Shown here in pieces: positions 7,159 through 12,250 of a stretch of 12,250 bases of DNA. Origin of the DNA: an uncultured Lachnospiraceae bacterium (GTDB taxonomy: Bacteria > Bacillota > Clostridia > Lachnospirales > Lachnospiraceae); assembly GCA_947068385.1 (NCBI GenBank), contig CAMTBF010000055.1, positions 1 through 12,250 of the forward strand, in the 5' to 3' direction. Position 1 is the stretch's first letter. Each line of letters starts with the position of its first letter. The translations under genes were made by a program, and so were the position numbers. The notes under the pieces were generated by a model. It was not told where the DNA came from. It did no database searches and saw only the letters and a program-made list of their open reading frames with translations.

Positions 7159-7181
7159 CCATATTCAACAGGGAATGTCAA
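7153..7181 (-). promoter_or_regulatory. Probable sigma-A promoter for nrdR
   Basis: On the minus strand a perfect TTGACA (7181-7176, inside the last codons of ylmC) is followed after 17 bases by TACGTT (7158-7153). The -10 is poor (three of six), but TGG before it gives an extended -10. The leader to the nrdR ATG is about 57 bases. Confidence 0.5.
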
Positions 7182-7398
7182 CGAGAATAATGTCCGGCCC
7201 GATCTGCCTGATGTCCTTGAAGGGGATCACGATGTTGGGCTCGCAGTTCAGGAATCCCAGCACCCTGCTGCCCCCCGGCACCATGATCTTGCAGATGCAG
7301 CCGCTGCATGGGTCGAGCTCCAGGTCGCAGACCCTGCCTAGCTTCTTGCAGTTCTTGATGTTGATCACGTCCTTGCATTTCAATTCCGAATAAAGCAC
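7165..7398 (-). CDS. ylmC: YlmC/YmxH family PRC-barrel sporulation protein, cysteine-rich
   Basis: A 77-residue protein that begins LYSELKCKDVINI and ends IRQIGPDIILVDIPC, the pattern of the YlmC/YmxH family (a small PRC-barrel-like protein of sporulating Firmicutes, exact function unknown). I chose the GTG at 7398; GGAGGAGGG lies about seven bases upstream. The TTG just before it is also possible. The protein has eight cysteines (8, 17, 24, 31, 34, 36, 52 and 77), including CxxCxC at 31-36. That is far more than in Bacillus homologues as I recall them and suggests metal binding or disulfides. It lies between sigG (divergent) and nrdR (same strand). No signal peptide or membrane segment is visible. 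Confidence 0.82.
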   Translation of the reverse strand: MLYSELKCKDVINIKNCKKLGRVCDLELDPCSGCICKIMVPGGSRVLGFLNCEPNIVIPFKDIRQIGPDIILVDIPC

Positions 7399-7464
7399 CA
7401 AAATCCCTCCTCCGGGGAAAGTCCTTACTAATACAGATATGCGGCATGCGGGAAAAATGAGAAC

Positions 7465-7488
7465 GGCGGACATGAATATTTTTCCGCC
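7465..7488. repeat. Inverted repeat around the sigG -35 box
   Basis: GGCGGA (7465-7470) and TCCGCC (7483-7488) flank a 12-base centre that contains the -35 element GAATA of the sigG promoter. It could be an operator or a chance feature of a GC-rich spacer. Confidence 0.35.
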
Positions 7489-7502
7489 CGGGGCACATAC
7501 TA
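7474..7502 (+). promoter_or_regulatory. SigG-type forespore promoter for sigG
   Basis: GAATA (7474-7478) and CATACTA (7496-7502) are separated by 17 bases, matching the SigG pattern GnATR-17/18-CATnnTA. Transcription would start near 7509, about 38 bases before the sigG ATG. sigG autoregulation is known in Bacillus subtilis; the sequence suggests the same here. I did not find an equally good SigF promoter, although GGGCACAT overlapping the -10 partly resembles one. Confidence 0.75.
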
Positions 7503-7546
7503 CCACTATAATCCAACGCGCCCCGTGCGCAGAAACGAGGAAGGAA

Positions 7547-8326
7547 ATGACACAGGGAAAAGTGGAAATCTGCGGGGTGAACACCTCGAAGCTCCCGCTG
7601 CTGAAGGCAGAGGAAAAGGAAGCGCTCTTCCAGCAGATCGAGGCCGGGGACGAGAGGGCCCGGGAAGCCTATATCGAGGGGAACCTGCGCCTGGTCCTGA
7701 GCGTCATCAAGCGCTTCTCCTCCAGCAACGAGAACGTGGACGACCTGTTCCAGATCGGCTGCATCGGCCTGATCAAGGCCATCGACAATTTCGACACCTC
7801 CCTGAACGTGAAGTTCTCCACCTATGCCGTGCCCATGATCATCGGAGAGATCCGGAGGTTCCTGCGGGACAACAGCGCCATGCGCGTCTCCCGCTCCCTG
7901 AAGGATACCGCCTACAAGGCGATCTACGCCAAGGACGCCCTGACCAGGAAGAACCTGAAGGAGCCCTCCATCGAGGAGATCGCCACCGAGATCGGCATCT
8001 CCAAGGAGGACATCGCCTACGCCTTAGACGCCATCCAGAACCCCATGAGCCTCTACGAGCCCATCCTCACGGACGGCGGCGACACCCTCTATGTCATGGA
8101 CCAGATCAGCGACAAAAAAAATAAGGAAGAGAACTGGGTGGAGCATCTCTCCCTCAGCGAGGCCATGAAGCGACTGAACCCCAGGGAGCACGAGATCATC
8201 TCCCTGCGCTTTTTTGAGGGCAAGACCCAGATGGAGGTGGCGGAATCCATCGGCATCTCCCAGGCCCAGGTCTCCCGCCTGGAGAAGAACGCCCTGCGCG
8301 CCATGCGCAGCTACCTGACCGCGTAA
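7547..8326 (+). CDS. sigG: Forespore-specific RNA polymerase sigma factor SigG
   Basis: A 259-residue sigma factor that directs late gene expression in the forespore. The N-terminus KVEICGVNTSKLPLL is the SigG signature. Region 2 spans about 45-110 (NLRLVLSVIKRF, DDLFQIGCIGLIKAIDNF, VKFSTYAVPMIIGEIRRFLRDN), region 3 about 115-185 (RVSRSLKDTAYKA, DAIQNPMSLYEPI), and region 4, with the helix-turn-helix GKTQMEVAESIGISQAQVSRLE, about 205-255. The ATG at 7547 is preceded by GAGGAAGGA, and the length equals Bacillus SigG within one residue. It is on the plus strand, opposite sigE and spoIIGA, and two genes separate it from sigE; in most endospore formers sigG directly follows sigE on the same strand. 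It has its own SigG-type promoter, so it need not be read from the spoIIG transcript. Confidence 0.97.
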   Translation: MTQGKVEICGVNTSKLPLLKAEEKEALFQQIEAGDERAREAYIEGNLRLVLSVIKRFSSSNENVDDLFQIGCIGLIKAIDNFDTSLNVKFSTYAVPMIIGEIRRFLRDNSAMRVSRSLKDTAYKAIYAKDALTRKNLKEPSIEEIATEIGISKEDIAYALDAIQNPMSLYEPILTDGGDTLYVMDQISDKKNKEENWVEHLSLSEAMKRLNPREHEIISLRFFEGKTQMEVAESIGISQAQVSRLEKNALRAMRSYLTA

Positions 8327-8334
8327 GGCGGTCA
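8316..8334 (+). repeat. Perfect hairpin across the sigG stop codon
   Basis: TGACCGC (8316-8322) and GCGGTCA (8328-8334) form a seven-pair stem, and the TAA stop codon (8324-8326) sits in the five-base loop. No T-run follows on either strand, so it is not a standard intrinsic terminator, though it may stabilise the sigG 3' end or slow transcription in the convergent region. Confidence 0.55.
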
Positions 8335-8399
8335 CTGCTACATAACATTTCGACTATGTCCTTGTAATCTTCTTCTGCCACGAACGGCCCCCTCAGCCA

Positions 8400-8921
8400 T
8401 CATTTTTTCCCGAACAGCCGAAAAAGCCTGTAGAGCAGGAATCCGAGGACAGCCCCCAGCGTATTGGTCAGGATGTCGTCTATCTGGAAGAACCCTCTCC
8501 CCGTAATCAGCTGCAGCGTCTCGATGCCCAGGCTCGTAAACGCCCCCAGCGCCAGGCAGGGCAGGAACCTGCGGTACCGCCCGAAGGCAAAGCCCGCCAG
8601 AAAGCCATAGGGCACGAAGAGCAGGACATTCTCTATGACAAAGGCATTGTTCCTGTCATTGATCCCCCAGGTGGAGAACAGCTCCAGGTCGATCCCCTTG
8701 CTGTCCCCGCTCTCCCTGGACAGAAACGTGATGACCAGCATCAGGGCCAGATAGATCACGAAGGCAGCCACCGGCAGCCTGGCCGCAGGCTGCTCCCCCC
8801 TGCGCTTCCTCACGCCGTTCACTGCCCACAGAAAAAGCGTCGCCATCAAAAGCCCCAGGGCGAGGCCATAAGGAAAGAACCTCACCATGGACAGCATATC
8901 CCGATATATATATTCAAACAT
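8400..8921 (-). CDS. VanZ family membrane protein
   Basis: A 173-residue protein with about four to five membrane segments (roughly 16-36, 50-67, 95-113, 119-137 and 150-170). The family signature is clear: ENVLLFVPYGFLAG at 97-110, then SLGIETLQLITGRGFFQIDDI and LTNTLGAVLGFLLY. VanZ proteins are named after the teicoplanin-resistance accessory protein, but chromosomal relatives are widespread and most have no known function; nothing here suggests a van resistance cluster. The ATG at 8921 has GGAGA seven bases upstream, and that ribosome site lies in a hairpin. It follows an unrecognised gene by 60 bases and converges on sigG with 73 bases between stop codons. The stretch 8327-8399 holds no gene. 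Confidence 0.88.
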   Translation of the reverse strand: MFEYIYRDMLSMVRFFPYGLALGLLMATLFLWAVNGVRKRRGEQPAARLPVAAFVIYLALMLVITFLSRESGDSKGIDLELFSTWGINDRNNAFVIENVLLFVPYGFLAGFAFGRYRRFLPCLALGAFTSLGIETLQLITGRGFFQIDDILTNTLGAVLGFLLYRLFRLFGKK

Positions 8922-8930
8922 ATTGTATTC

Positions 8931-8948
8931 TCCGCAGATTCATGCGGA
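8931..8948 (-). repeat. Hairpin covering the vanZ-family ribosome binding site
   Basis: On the minus strand TCCGCA (8948-8943) and TGCGGA (8936-8931) form a six-pair stem with a six-base loop. The 3' arm contains the GGA of the GGAGA site that serves the ATG at 8921, so the fold would hide it. It may be an RNA switch, or chance. Confidence 0.45.
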
Positions 8949-8981
8949 AGGCACGGCCGTCAAGGTCATCCGCGAAAAAGG

Positions 8982-9287
8982 CTATGGCTCCTCGTCCCAG
9001 CGCTCTTTCGCGTTCTCCCATATCTCCTTCTTCTCGGAAAGCATTCCGTTCATCCAGCAGATGGCCTCTGCCACGCCGTCCTCCCCAAACGGAAACTCAG
9101 CAGTTTCCCTCTTCTCTTCAGGTGTCTTAAAAAAGGCGAAGGGCTCCGGCCATACCGTGCAGCGCAGGAGCTTCTCCCCCTCCGCGCCGACCGCGCCCTC
9201 CAGACGGTAGCGCATGCCCTGGTGGCAGCCCGTGAACTCCGTCTTCTTCAAATATTCTATCGATAATATATCTTCTCGTCGTATCAA
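8982..9287 (-). CDS. Hypothetical protein of 101 residues, TTG start
   Basis: I cannot assign a function. It is a soluble, acidic protein with an N-terminal MIRREDILSIEYLKKTEFTG segment, a QGMRYRLEG stretch suggesting beta strands, a central TVWPEPFAFFKTPEEKR motif, and a charged, Trp-containing helical C-terminus. Its composition and lack of stops over the full length support a real gene. The start is TTG at 9287, with AGG about ten bases upstream; a later in-frame ATG (QGMRYRL) would remove the well-formed N-terminus. The 64-base gap after the sigE stop has no clear promoter; the gene may be read through from spoIIGA-sigE or have its own weak promoter. It is likely co-transcribed with the VanZ-family gene downstream. 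I believe similar small proteins occur in other Lachnospiraceae, but that is memory, not a search. Confidence 0.6.
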   Translation of the reverse strand: MIRREDILSIEYLKKTEFTGCHQGMRYRLEGAVGAEGEKLLRCTVWPEPFAFFKTPEEKRETAEFPFGEDGVAEAICWMNGMLSEKKEIWENAKERWDEEP

Positions 9288-9351
9288 TGTTTTTATACCT
9301 GATTCTATCGTTCTGTATTTATTCTACCCTATTTTCTTCCATTTGCATAGC

Positions 9352-10089
9352 CTAAATATGCGTGCTCATCTCTTTTTTCAGCTGGCGCATGATCTTCTTC
9401 TCCAGCCTGGATATGTAGGATTGGGAGATTCCCAGCAGGGAGGCCACCTCCTTCTGGGTCATCTCCTGGCCGTCCCTGGTGCCCAGGCCGAAGCGCAGCT
9501 TGATGATCCGCTTCTCCCGCTCCGACAGCTTGCCGATGGCCCCCATGAGGAGCTTGCGCTCCACCTCGTTTTCGATGTCCCGGTAGATCACGTCCTCGTC
9601 CGTCCCCAGGATGTCCGACAGCAGCAGCTCGTTCCCGTCCCAGTCCACGTTCAGCGGCTCGTCGATGGACACCTCCAGCTTGGTCTTGTTGTTCCTGCGC
9701 AGGTACATCAGTATCTCGTTCTCGATGCACCTGGAGGCGTAGGTGGCCAGCTTGATGTTCTTGTCCGGCTTGAAGGTGTTGATGGACTTGATCAGGCCGA
9801 TGGTCCCGATGGAAATCAGGTCCTCCACCCCTACGCCGGTATTGTCGAATTTCTTGGCTATGTACACCACCAGCCGCAGATTGTGTTCGATCAGGATGGC
9901 CTTGGCCTCATCGTCGCACTCCGTGCCCAGGTCGCCGATGACCTGGCTCTCCTTCTCCAGCTCCAGGGGAGGCGGCAGCACCTCGGCACCGCCTATGTAA
10001 TGGATATCCCCCTCCCCCCGCATGAACAGCTTATCCCTGCGGATTATCTTGAATTGCATCTTTCCCGGTATCATGACTTTCAGTATCAT
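9352..10089 (-). CDS. sigE: Mother-cell sigma factor SigE precursor (pro-SigE)
   Basis: A 245-residue sigma factor that runs early mother-cell gene expression. Region 2 is at about 70-135 ([53 protein letters not shown]), and region 4 is at about 188-240, with the helix-turn-helix [21 protein letters not shown]. The block [12 protein letters not shown] at 31-42 marks the start of the mature protein in this family, so about 30 residues before it (basic, [20 protein letters not shown]) are the pro-sequence removed by SpoIIGA. I chose the ATG at 10089 because GAGAGG lies just upstream; ATGs at 10101 and 10059 are alternatives. With any of these the start lies inside spoIIGA, which implies translational coupling. 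It is transcribed from the Spo0A-type promoter upstream of spoIIGA. Confidence 0.95.
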   Translation of the reverse strand: MILKVMIPGKMQFKIIRRDKLFMRGEGDIHYIGGAEVLPPPLELEKESQVIGDLGTECDDEAKAILIEHNLRLVVYIAKKFDNTGVGVEDLISIGTIGLIKSINTFKPDKNIKLATYASRCIENEILMYLRRNNKTKLEVSIDEPLNVDWDGNELLLSDILGTDEDVIYRDIENEVERKLLMGAIGKLSEREKRIIKLRFGLGTRDGQEMTQKEVASLLGISQSYISRLEKKIMRQLKKEMSTHI

Positions 10090-10942
10090 AGCGCCTCTCA
10101 TTCTGCCGTCTTCCGCGGCCTCCCTTTTTCCTCTCCGTGAAGAGCCTGGGATTGATTATCATATTCACGGACTCCGCGCCCGCACTGTCCGCACCTGAGA
10201 TCTCCTCATCGCTGACAGCCACATATACATCTGTAAACAGATATTCCATGCCCCCTGCCTCCAGCCGGAGCTCGGGAAGCAGGTACGCCGGCAGGATGCC
10301 CCGCCGCTTCCCGATGCTGTGGTAGGGAACGGCCCGGAACCCCTCCTGGAAGCCCTCCCACAGTCCGTCGAAGGCTGCCCTCCCCACCACGCAGACCGGC
10401 TTCCCGCTGATTGGCTCGAACAGGCTGTTGCCCGAATCGATCAGGGCCGCCACCGCAAGCTCCCTGCCGTTCCTGCGCAGGACGGCCCTGCACAGGCTCT
10501 GGCCGTCTCCGTGGGGTTCGCCCCGTGAGCGCGCGGACAGCAGGAGGAAGAGCGCTCCCATCCCCAGGATGCCCGGGACGCTTGCCAGGGCTTCCCGAAG
10601 CCCCGGAAGGGCCCTGATCAGGAACAGCATCCCGCCGCCCATCCCGAAGGAGCAGACCGCCAGCCTCTCCAGGAGCTTCAGAAACATTCTCAGGCTCCTC
10701 ACCCGGAATGTGATGCAGAGCATCCACGCCGCGCCCAGCGCCCCTCCTGCCGCCAGCTTAAGGGCGGCGGCGCCTTCCCACAGAAAGGGAAGCAGCGCGC
10801 AGGCCGCTCCCACAGCCGCTCCCGCGGCCATCCTCCCCAGGGAGGCCATGCGCAGGGTGCTCCTGTCCACCAGGAGGCAGAGGAACAGGTTCATGATGAA
10901 ATTGAGAAGGAACAGGCTGTCAATATATAGCTCATAGTGCAT
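10031..10942 (-). CDS. spoIIGA: Sigma-E processing peptidase SpoIIGA
   Basis: A 303-residue membrane aspartic protease of the sporulation septum that cuts pro-SigE. The N-terminal half starts [19 protein letters not shown] and has about five membrane segments up to residue 137. The C-terminal half is the protease, with the catalytic Asp169 in [18 protein letters not shown], and later MIINPRLF. The ATG at 10942 gives the usual family start and has AAGGA eight bases upstream; an in-frame ATG at 10966 falls inside the -10 box and cannot be used from this promoter. The tail after MIINPRLF is long, very polar and basic ([13 protein letters not shown]), and its last 19 codons or so overlap the start of sigE. 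It lies 142 bases after ftsZ. Confidence 0.93.
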   Translation of the reverse strand: MHYELYIDSLFLLNFIMNLFLCLLVDRSTLRMASLGRMAAGAAVGAACALLPFLWEGAAALKLAAGGALGAAWMLCITFRVRSLRMFLKLLERLAVCSFGMGGGMLFLIRALPGLREALASVPGILGMGALFLLLSARSRGEPHGDGQSLCRAVLRRNGRELAVAALIDSGNSLFEPISGKPVCVVGRAAFDGLWEGFQEGFRAVPYHSIGKRRGILPAYLLPELRLEAGGMEYLFTDVYVAVSDEEISGADSAGAESVNMIINPRLFTERKKGGRGRRQNERRYDTESHDTGKDAIQDNPQG

Positions 10943-10964
10943 CGGCATCATCCTTTTCACAATC

Positions 10965-10997
10965 ATTATAAAGGGATTGGACGCAAGAATTTGTCAA
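10965..10997 (-). promoter_or_regulatory. Spo0A-dependent spoIIG promoter (sigma-A, long spacer)
   Basis: On the minus strand a perfect TTGACA (10997-10992) and a perfect TATAAT (10970-10965) are 21 bases apart. Such a long spacer blocks normal sigma-A use and is the known hallmark of the Bacillus subtilis spoIIG promoter (22 bases), which needs Spo0A~P. TTTGACA at the -35 is one mismatch from the inverted 0A box TTCGACA. The start should be near 10958, leaving a very short leader of about 16 bases containing the ribosome site. Confidence 0.8.
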
Positions 10998-11022
10998 ACA
11001 GAGGAGAAAATTTCAAGAATTT

Positions 11023-11029
11023 TTCGACA
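11023..11029 (-). promoter_or_regulatory. Spo0A binding site (0A box)
   Basis: TGTCGAA on the minus strand (TTCGACA on plus) is a perfect 0A box. It lies about 65-71 bases upstream of the expected spoIIG transcription start, comparable with the distal Spo0A site of the Bacillus subtilis spoIIG promoter. It directly abuts the T-run of the ftsZ terminator. Confidence 0.7.
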
Positions 11030-11058
11030 AAAAGAGCCGGGCGCCTCACCGCCCGGCT
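11029..11058 (-). terminator. Intrinsic terminator of ftsZ
   Basis: On the minus strand AGCCGGGCG (11058-11050), a six-base loop and CGCCCGGCT (11043-11035) form a perfect nine-pair GC-rich stem, followed by CTTTTT (11034-11029). It starts 26 bases after the ftsZ stop codon and separates ftsZ from spoIIGA. Confidence 0.92.
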
Positions 11059-11084
11059 ATCAGCCACGAATATGATGTATCACG

Positions 11085-12250
11085 CTACTTCCTCTGCAGG
11101 AAATCGGGAATCTTCAGCGTCTTCTCCTCCACGGAGCTGCGGATGTCCACCGGCTTCTGGATGCCCTGGACAGGGGTCGTCTGCATGGGCGCCGCCTGGC
11201 CGGGCTGCGCGTTCAGGCCCTTGAGCCCGCCTGCGCCCAGATGGGCGTTCTGCTGCCTGTACATGCTGCCTGCCCCGAACCTGGACTGTGCCGCGGGAGC
11301 GCTCTCCTCCTCCAGCCCTGTGGCGATCACGGTGACGGTACAGCTGTCCTCCTTGGACTCGTCGTACATGGCGCCGAAGATGATGTTCACGTCCTCTCCC
11401 GTCAGGCTCTGGACAAAATCCGCCGCGTCGCTGGCATCCGGCAGGGAGATGTCCCCGGACACGTTGAGGATGACGTCCGTGGCCCCGCTGATGGTGGTCT
11501 CCAGCAGCGGGCTCTCCACCGCCATCTTCACGGCCGCCAGCGCCTTGTCGTCGCCCTTGCCCTCGCCGATGCCGATATGGGCGATGCCCTTGTCCTTCAT
11601 GACCGTCTGGATGTCCGCGAAGTCCAGGTTGATGATCGCCGGCAGGTTGATCAGGTCCGTGATGCCCTGTACGGCCTGCTGCAGCACCTCGTCCGCCTTC
11701 TTCAGCGCCTCCGGCATGGTGGTGCGCCTGTCCACGATCTGCAGAAGCTTGTCATTAGGGATGACGATCAGCGTGTCCACGTTCTCCTTGATGCGCTCGA
11801 TGCCGCTCAAGGCGTTCACCATGCGGGTCCTGGCCTCGAAGCGGAAGGGCTTGGTCACCACGCCCACCGTAAGGATGCCCATGTCCTTGGCCAGCTTGGC
11901 CACCACGGGGGCAGCGCCGGTTCCCGTGCCGCCTCCCATGCCGCAGGTGACGAACACCATGTCCGACCCCTTCAATGCGGCGGTAATCTCCTCCGCGCTC
12001 TCCTCCGCAGCCTTCTCGCCGATCTCCGGCTTCGCCCCGGCGCCCAGCCCCTTGGTCAGCTTCTCGCCGATCTGGAGCAGCTGCGGTGCCTTGCACAGCT
12101 GCAGTGCCTGCTTGTCCGTGTTGACCCCGATGAAGTCCACACCGTCGATCTGTTCGTCAATCATTCTATTTACAGCATTATTACCTGCGCCCCCTACACC
12201 GACTACAATAATCTTGGCAGCAGATTCAGCATCGTTCGTCTTAATTTCAA
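11085..12250 (-). CDS. ftsZ: Cell division GTPase FtsZ (start just outside the window)
   Basis: 387 residues are visible; only about the first two codons are missing at the right edge, since the sequence begins [20 protein letters not shown] where FtsZ normally starts MLEIK. FtsZ is the tubulin-like GTPase that forms the division ring at mid-cell and, in sporulation, at the polar septum. The nucleotide-binding [13 protein letters not shown] is at visible residues 17-29, the tubulin signature GGGTGTG at 105-111, and the catalytic T7 loop NLDFADI follows. A disordered Gln/Ala/Gly/Pro-rich linker leads to the conserved C-terminal peptide [10 protein letters not shown], which binds FtsA, SepF and other partners. 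A strong terminator follows the TAG stop, so it is the last gene of its transcript. spoIIGA comes next, as in most endospore formers. Confidence 0.97.
   Translation of the reverse strand, partial: EIKTNDAESAAKIIVVGVGGAGNNAVNRMIDEQIDGVDFIGVNTDKQALQLCKAPQLLQIGEKLTKGLGAGAKPEIGEKAAEESAEEITAALKGSDMVFVTCGMGGGTGTGAAPVVAKLAKDMGILTVGVVTKPFRFEARTRMVNALSGIERIKENVDTLIVIPNDKLLQIVDRRTTMPEALKKADEVLQQAVQGITDLINLPAIINLDFADIQTVMKDKGIAHIGIGEGKGDDKALAAVKMAVESPLLETTISGATDVILNVSGDISLPDASDAADFVQSLTGEDVNIIFGAMYDESKEDSCTVTVIATGLEEESAPAAQSRFGAGSMYRQQNAHLGAGGLKGLNAQPGQAAPMQTTPVQGIQKPVDIRSSVEEKTLKIPDFLQRK

Noticed and set aside
7525..8124. Plus-strand ORF in another frame of sigG
   Set aside because: Arg-, Gly- and Pro-rich translation typical of a GC-rich frame shadow; the SigG frame is intact.
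8196..8381. Minus-strand ORF of 61 codons between sigG and the VanZ-family gene
   Set aside because: Only the first dozen codons lie outside sigG; the rest is antisense to it, and there is no ribosome site.
8400..8921. Glycopeptide resistance role for the VanZ-family gene
   Set aside because: No vanA/B-type ligase, vanH, vanX or vanRS genes are present; the VanZ domain alone is common in ordinary chromosomes.
1..12250. CRISPR, tRNA, rRNA, insertion sequence, phage or toxin-antitoxin genes
   Set aside because: I found no regularly spaced repeats, RNA-gene features, transposase motifs or terminal repeats; nearly all the DNA is accounted for by recognised genes and short intergenic spaces, none longer than about 150 bases.

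Overview
The window is a stretch of core chromosome from a spore-forming, low-oxygen Firmicute, most likely a GC-rich gut member of the Lachnospiraceae (Clostridia). The basis is a set of sporulation genes (sigma factors resembling SigK, SigG and SigE, the SigE-processing protease SpoIIGA, a SpoVB-type flippase and a YlmC/YmxH protein), a clostridial NifU/NifS pair, Firmicute-type promoters and Shine-Dalgarno sites, and GC-rich third codon positions. I see no phage, transposon, CRISPR, tRNA or rRNA sequence. Species-level placement is an inference from protein style only.

Layout. From the left, the minus strand carries nifS > nifU (cysteine desulfurase and Fe-S scaffold, about 5.15-3.5 kb), then lepA (EF4), hemW (radical-SAM haem chaperone) and the 5' part of a sigK-like sigma factor that runs off the left edge. 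A strong sigma-A promoter precedes nifS, and a second one precedes lepA. On the plus strand, divergent from nifS, lies a spoVB/MATE-type lipid flippase (5.28-6.62 kb). It converges on nrdR (minus, ribonucleotide reductase repressor). Upstream of nrdR on the minus strand is the small cysteine-rich ylmC/ymxH. Divergent from that, on the plus strand, is sigG, with a near-consensus SigG-type promoter of its own. sigG converges on a minus-strand pair of accessory genes (VanZ-family membrane protein and an unrecognised 101-residue protein). These follow sigE and spoIIGA (minus). The right edge holds ftsZ (minus), complete except for about its first two codons, with a strong terminator.

How the genes work together. 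ftsZ, spoIIGA, sigE and sigG form the conserved division-to-sporulation cluster of endospore formers. FtsZ builds the septum; Spo0A~P turns on spoIIGA-sigE; SpoIIGA in the septal membrane cuts the SigE pro-sequence; SigE runs the mother cell and SigG the forespore. The spoIIG promoter has the diagnostic features: consensus -35 and -10 boxes separated by 21 bp, with 0A-box sequences. SigK (late mother cell) and SpoVB (spore cortex precursor export) add to the sporulation theme. NifS/NifU supply Fe-S clusters, LepA and HemW are housekeeping proteins, and NrdR controls dNTP synthesis.

Most of the window is conserved and well known, and I found no convincing new multi-gene system. The points worth a second look are: sigG facing the opposite way from sigE with two accessory genes between them; a long overlap in which the tail of the SpoIIGA protease is encoded by the same DNA as the SigE pro-sequence it is expected to cleave; a sigK-like gene with no pro-sequence and two arginines at conserved region 2.2 positions; and several inverted repeats placed exactly on promoters, stop codons or ribosome binding sites.
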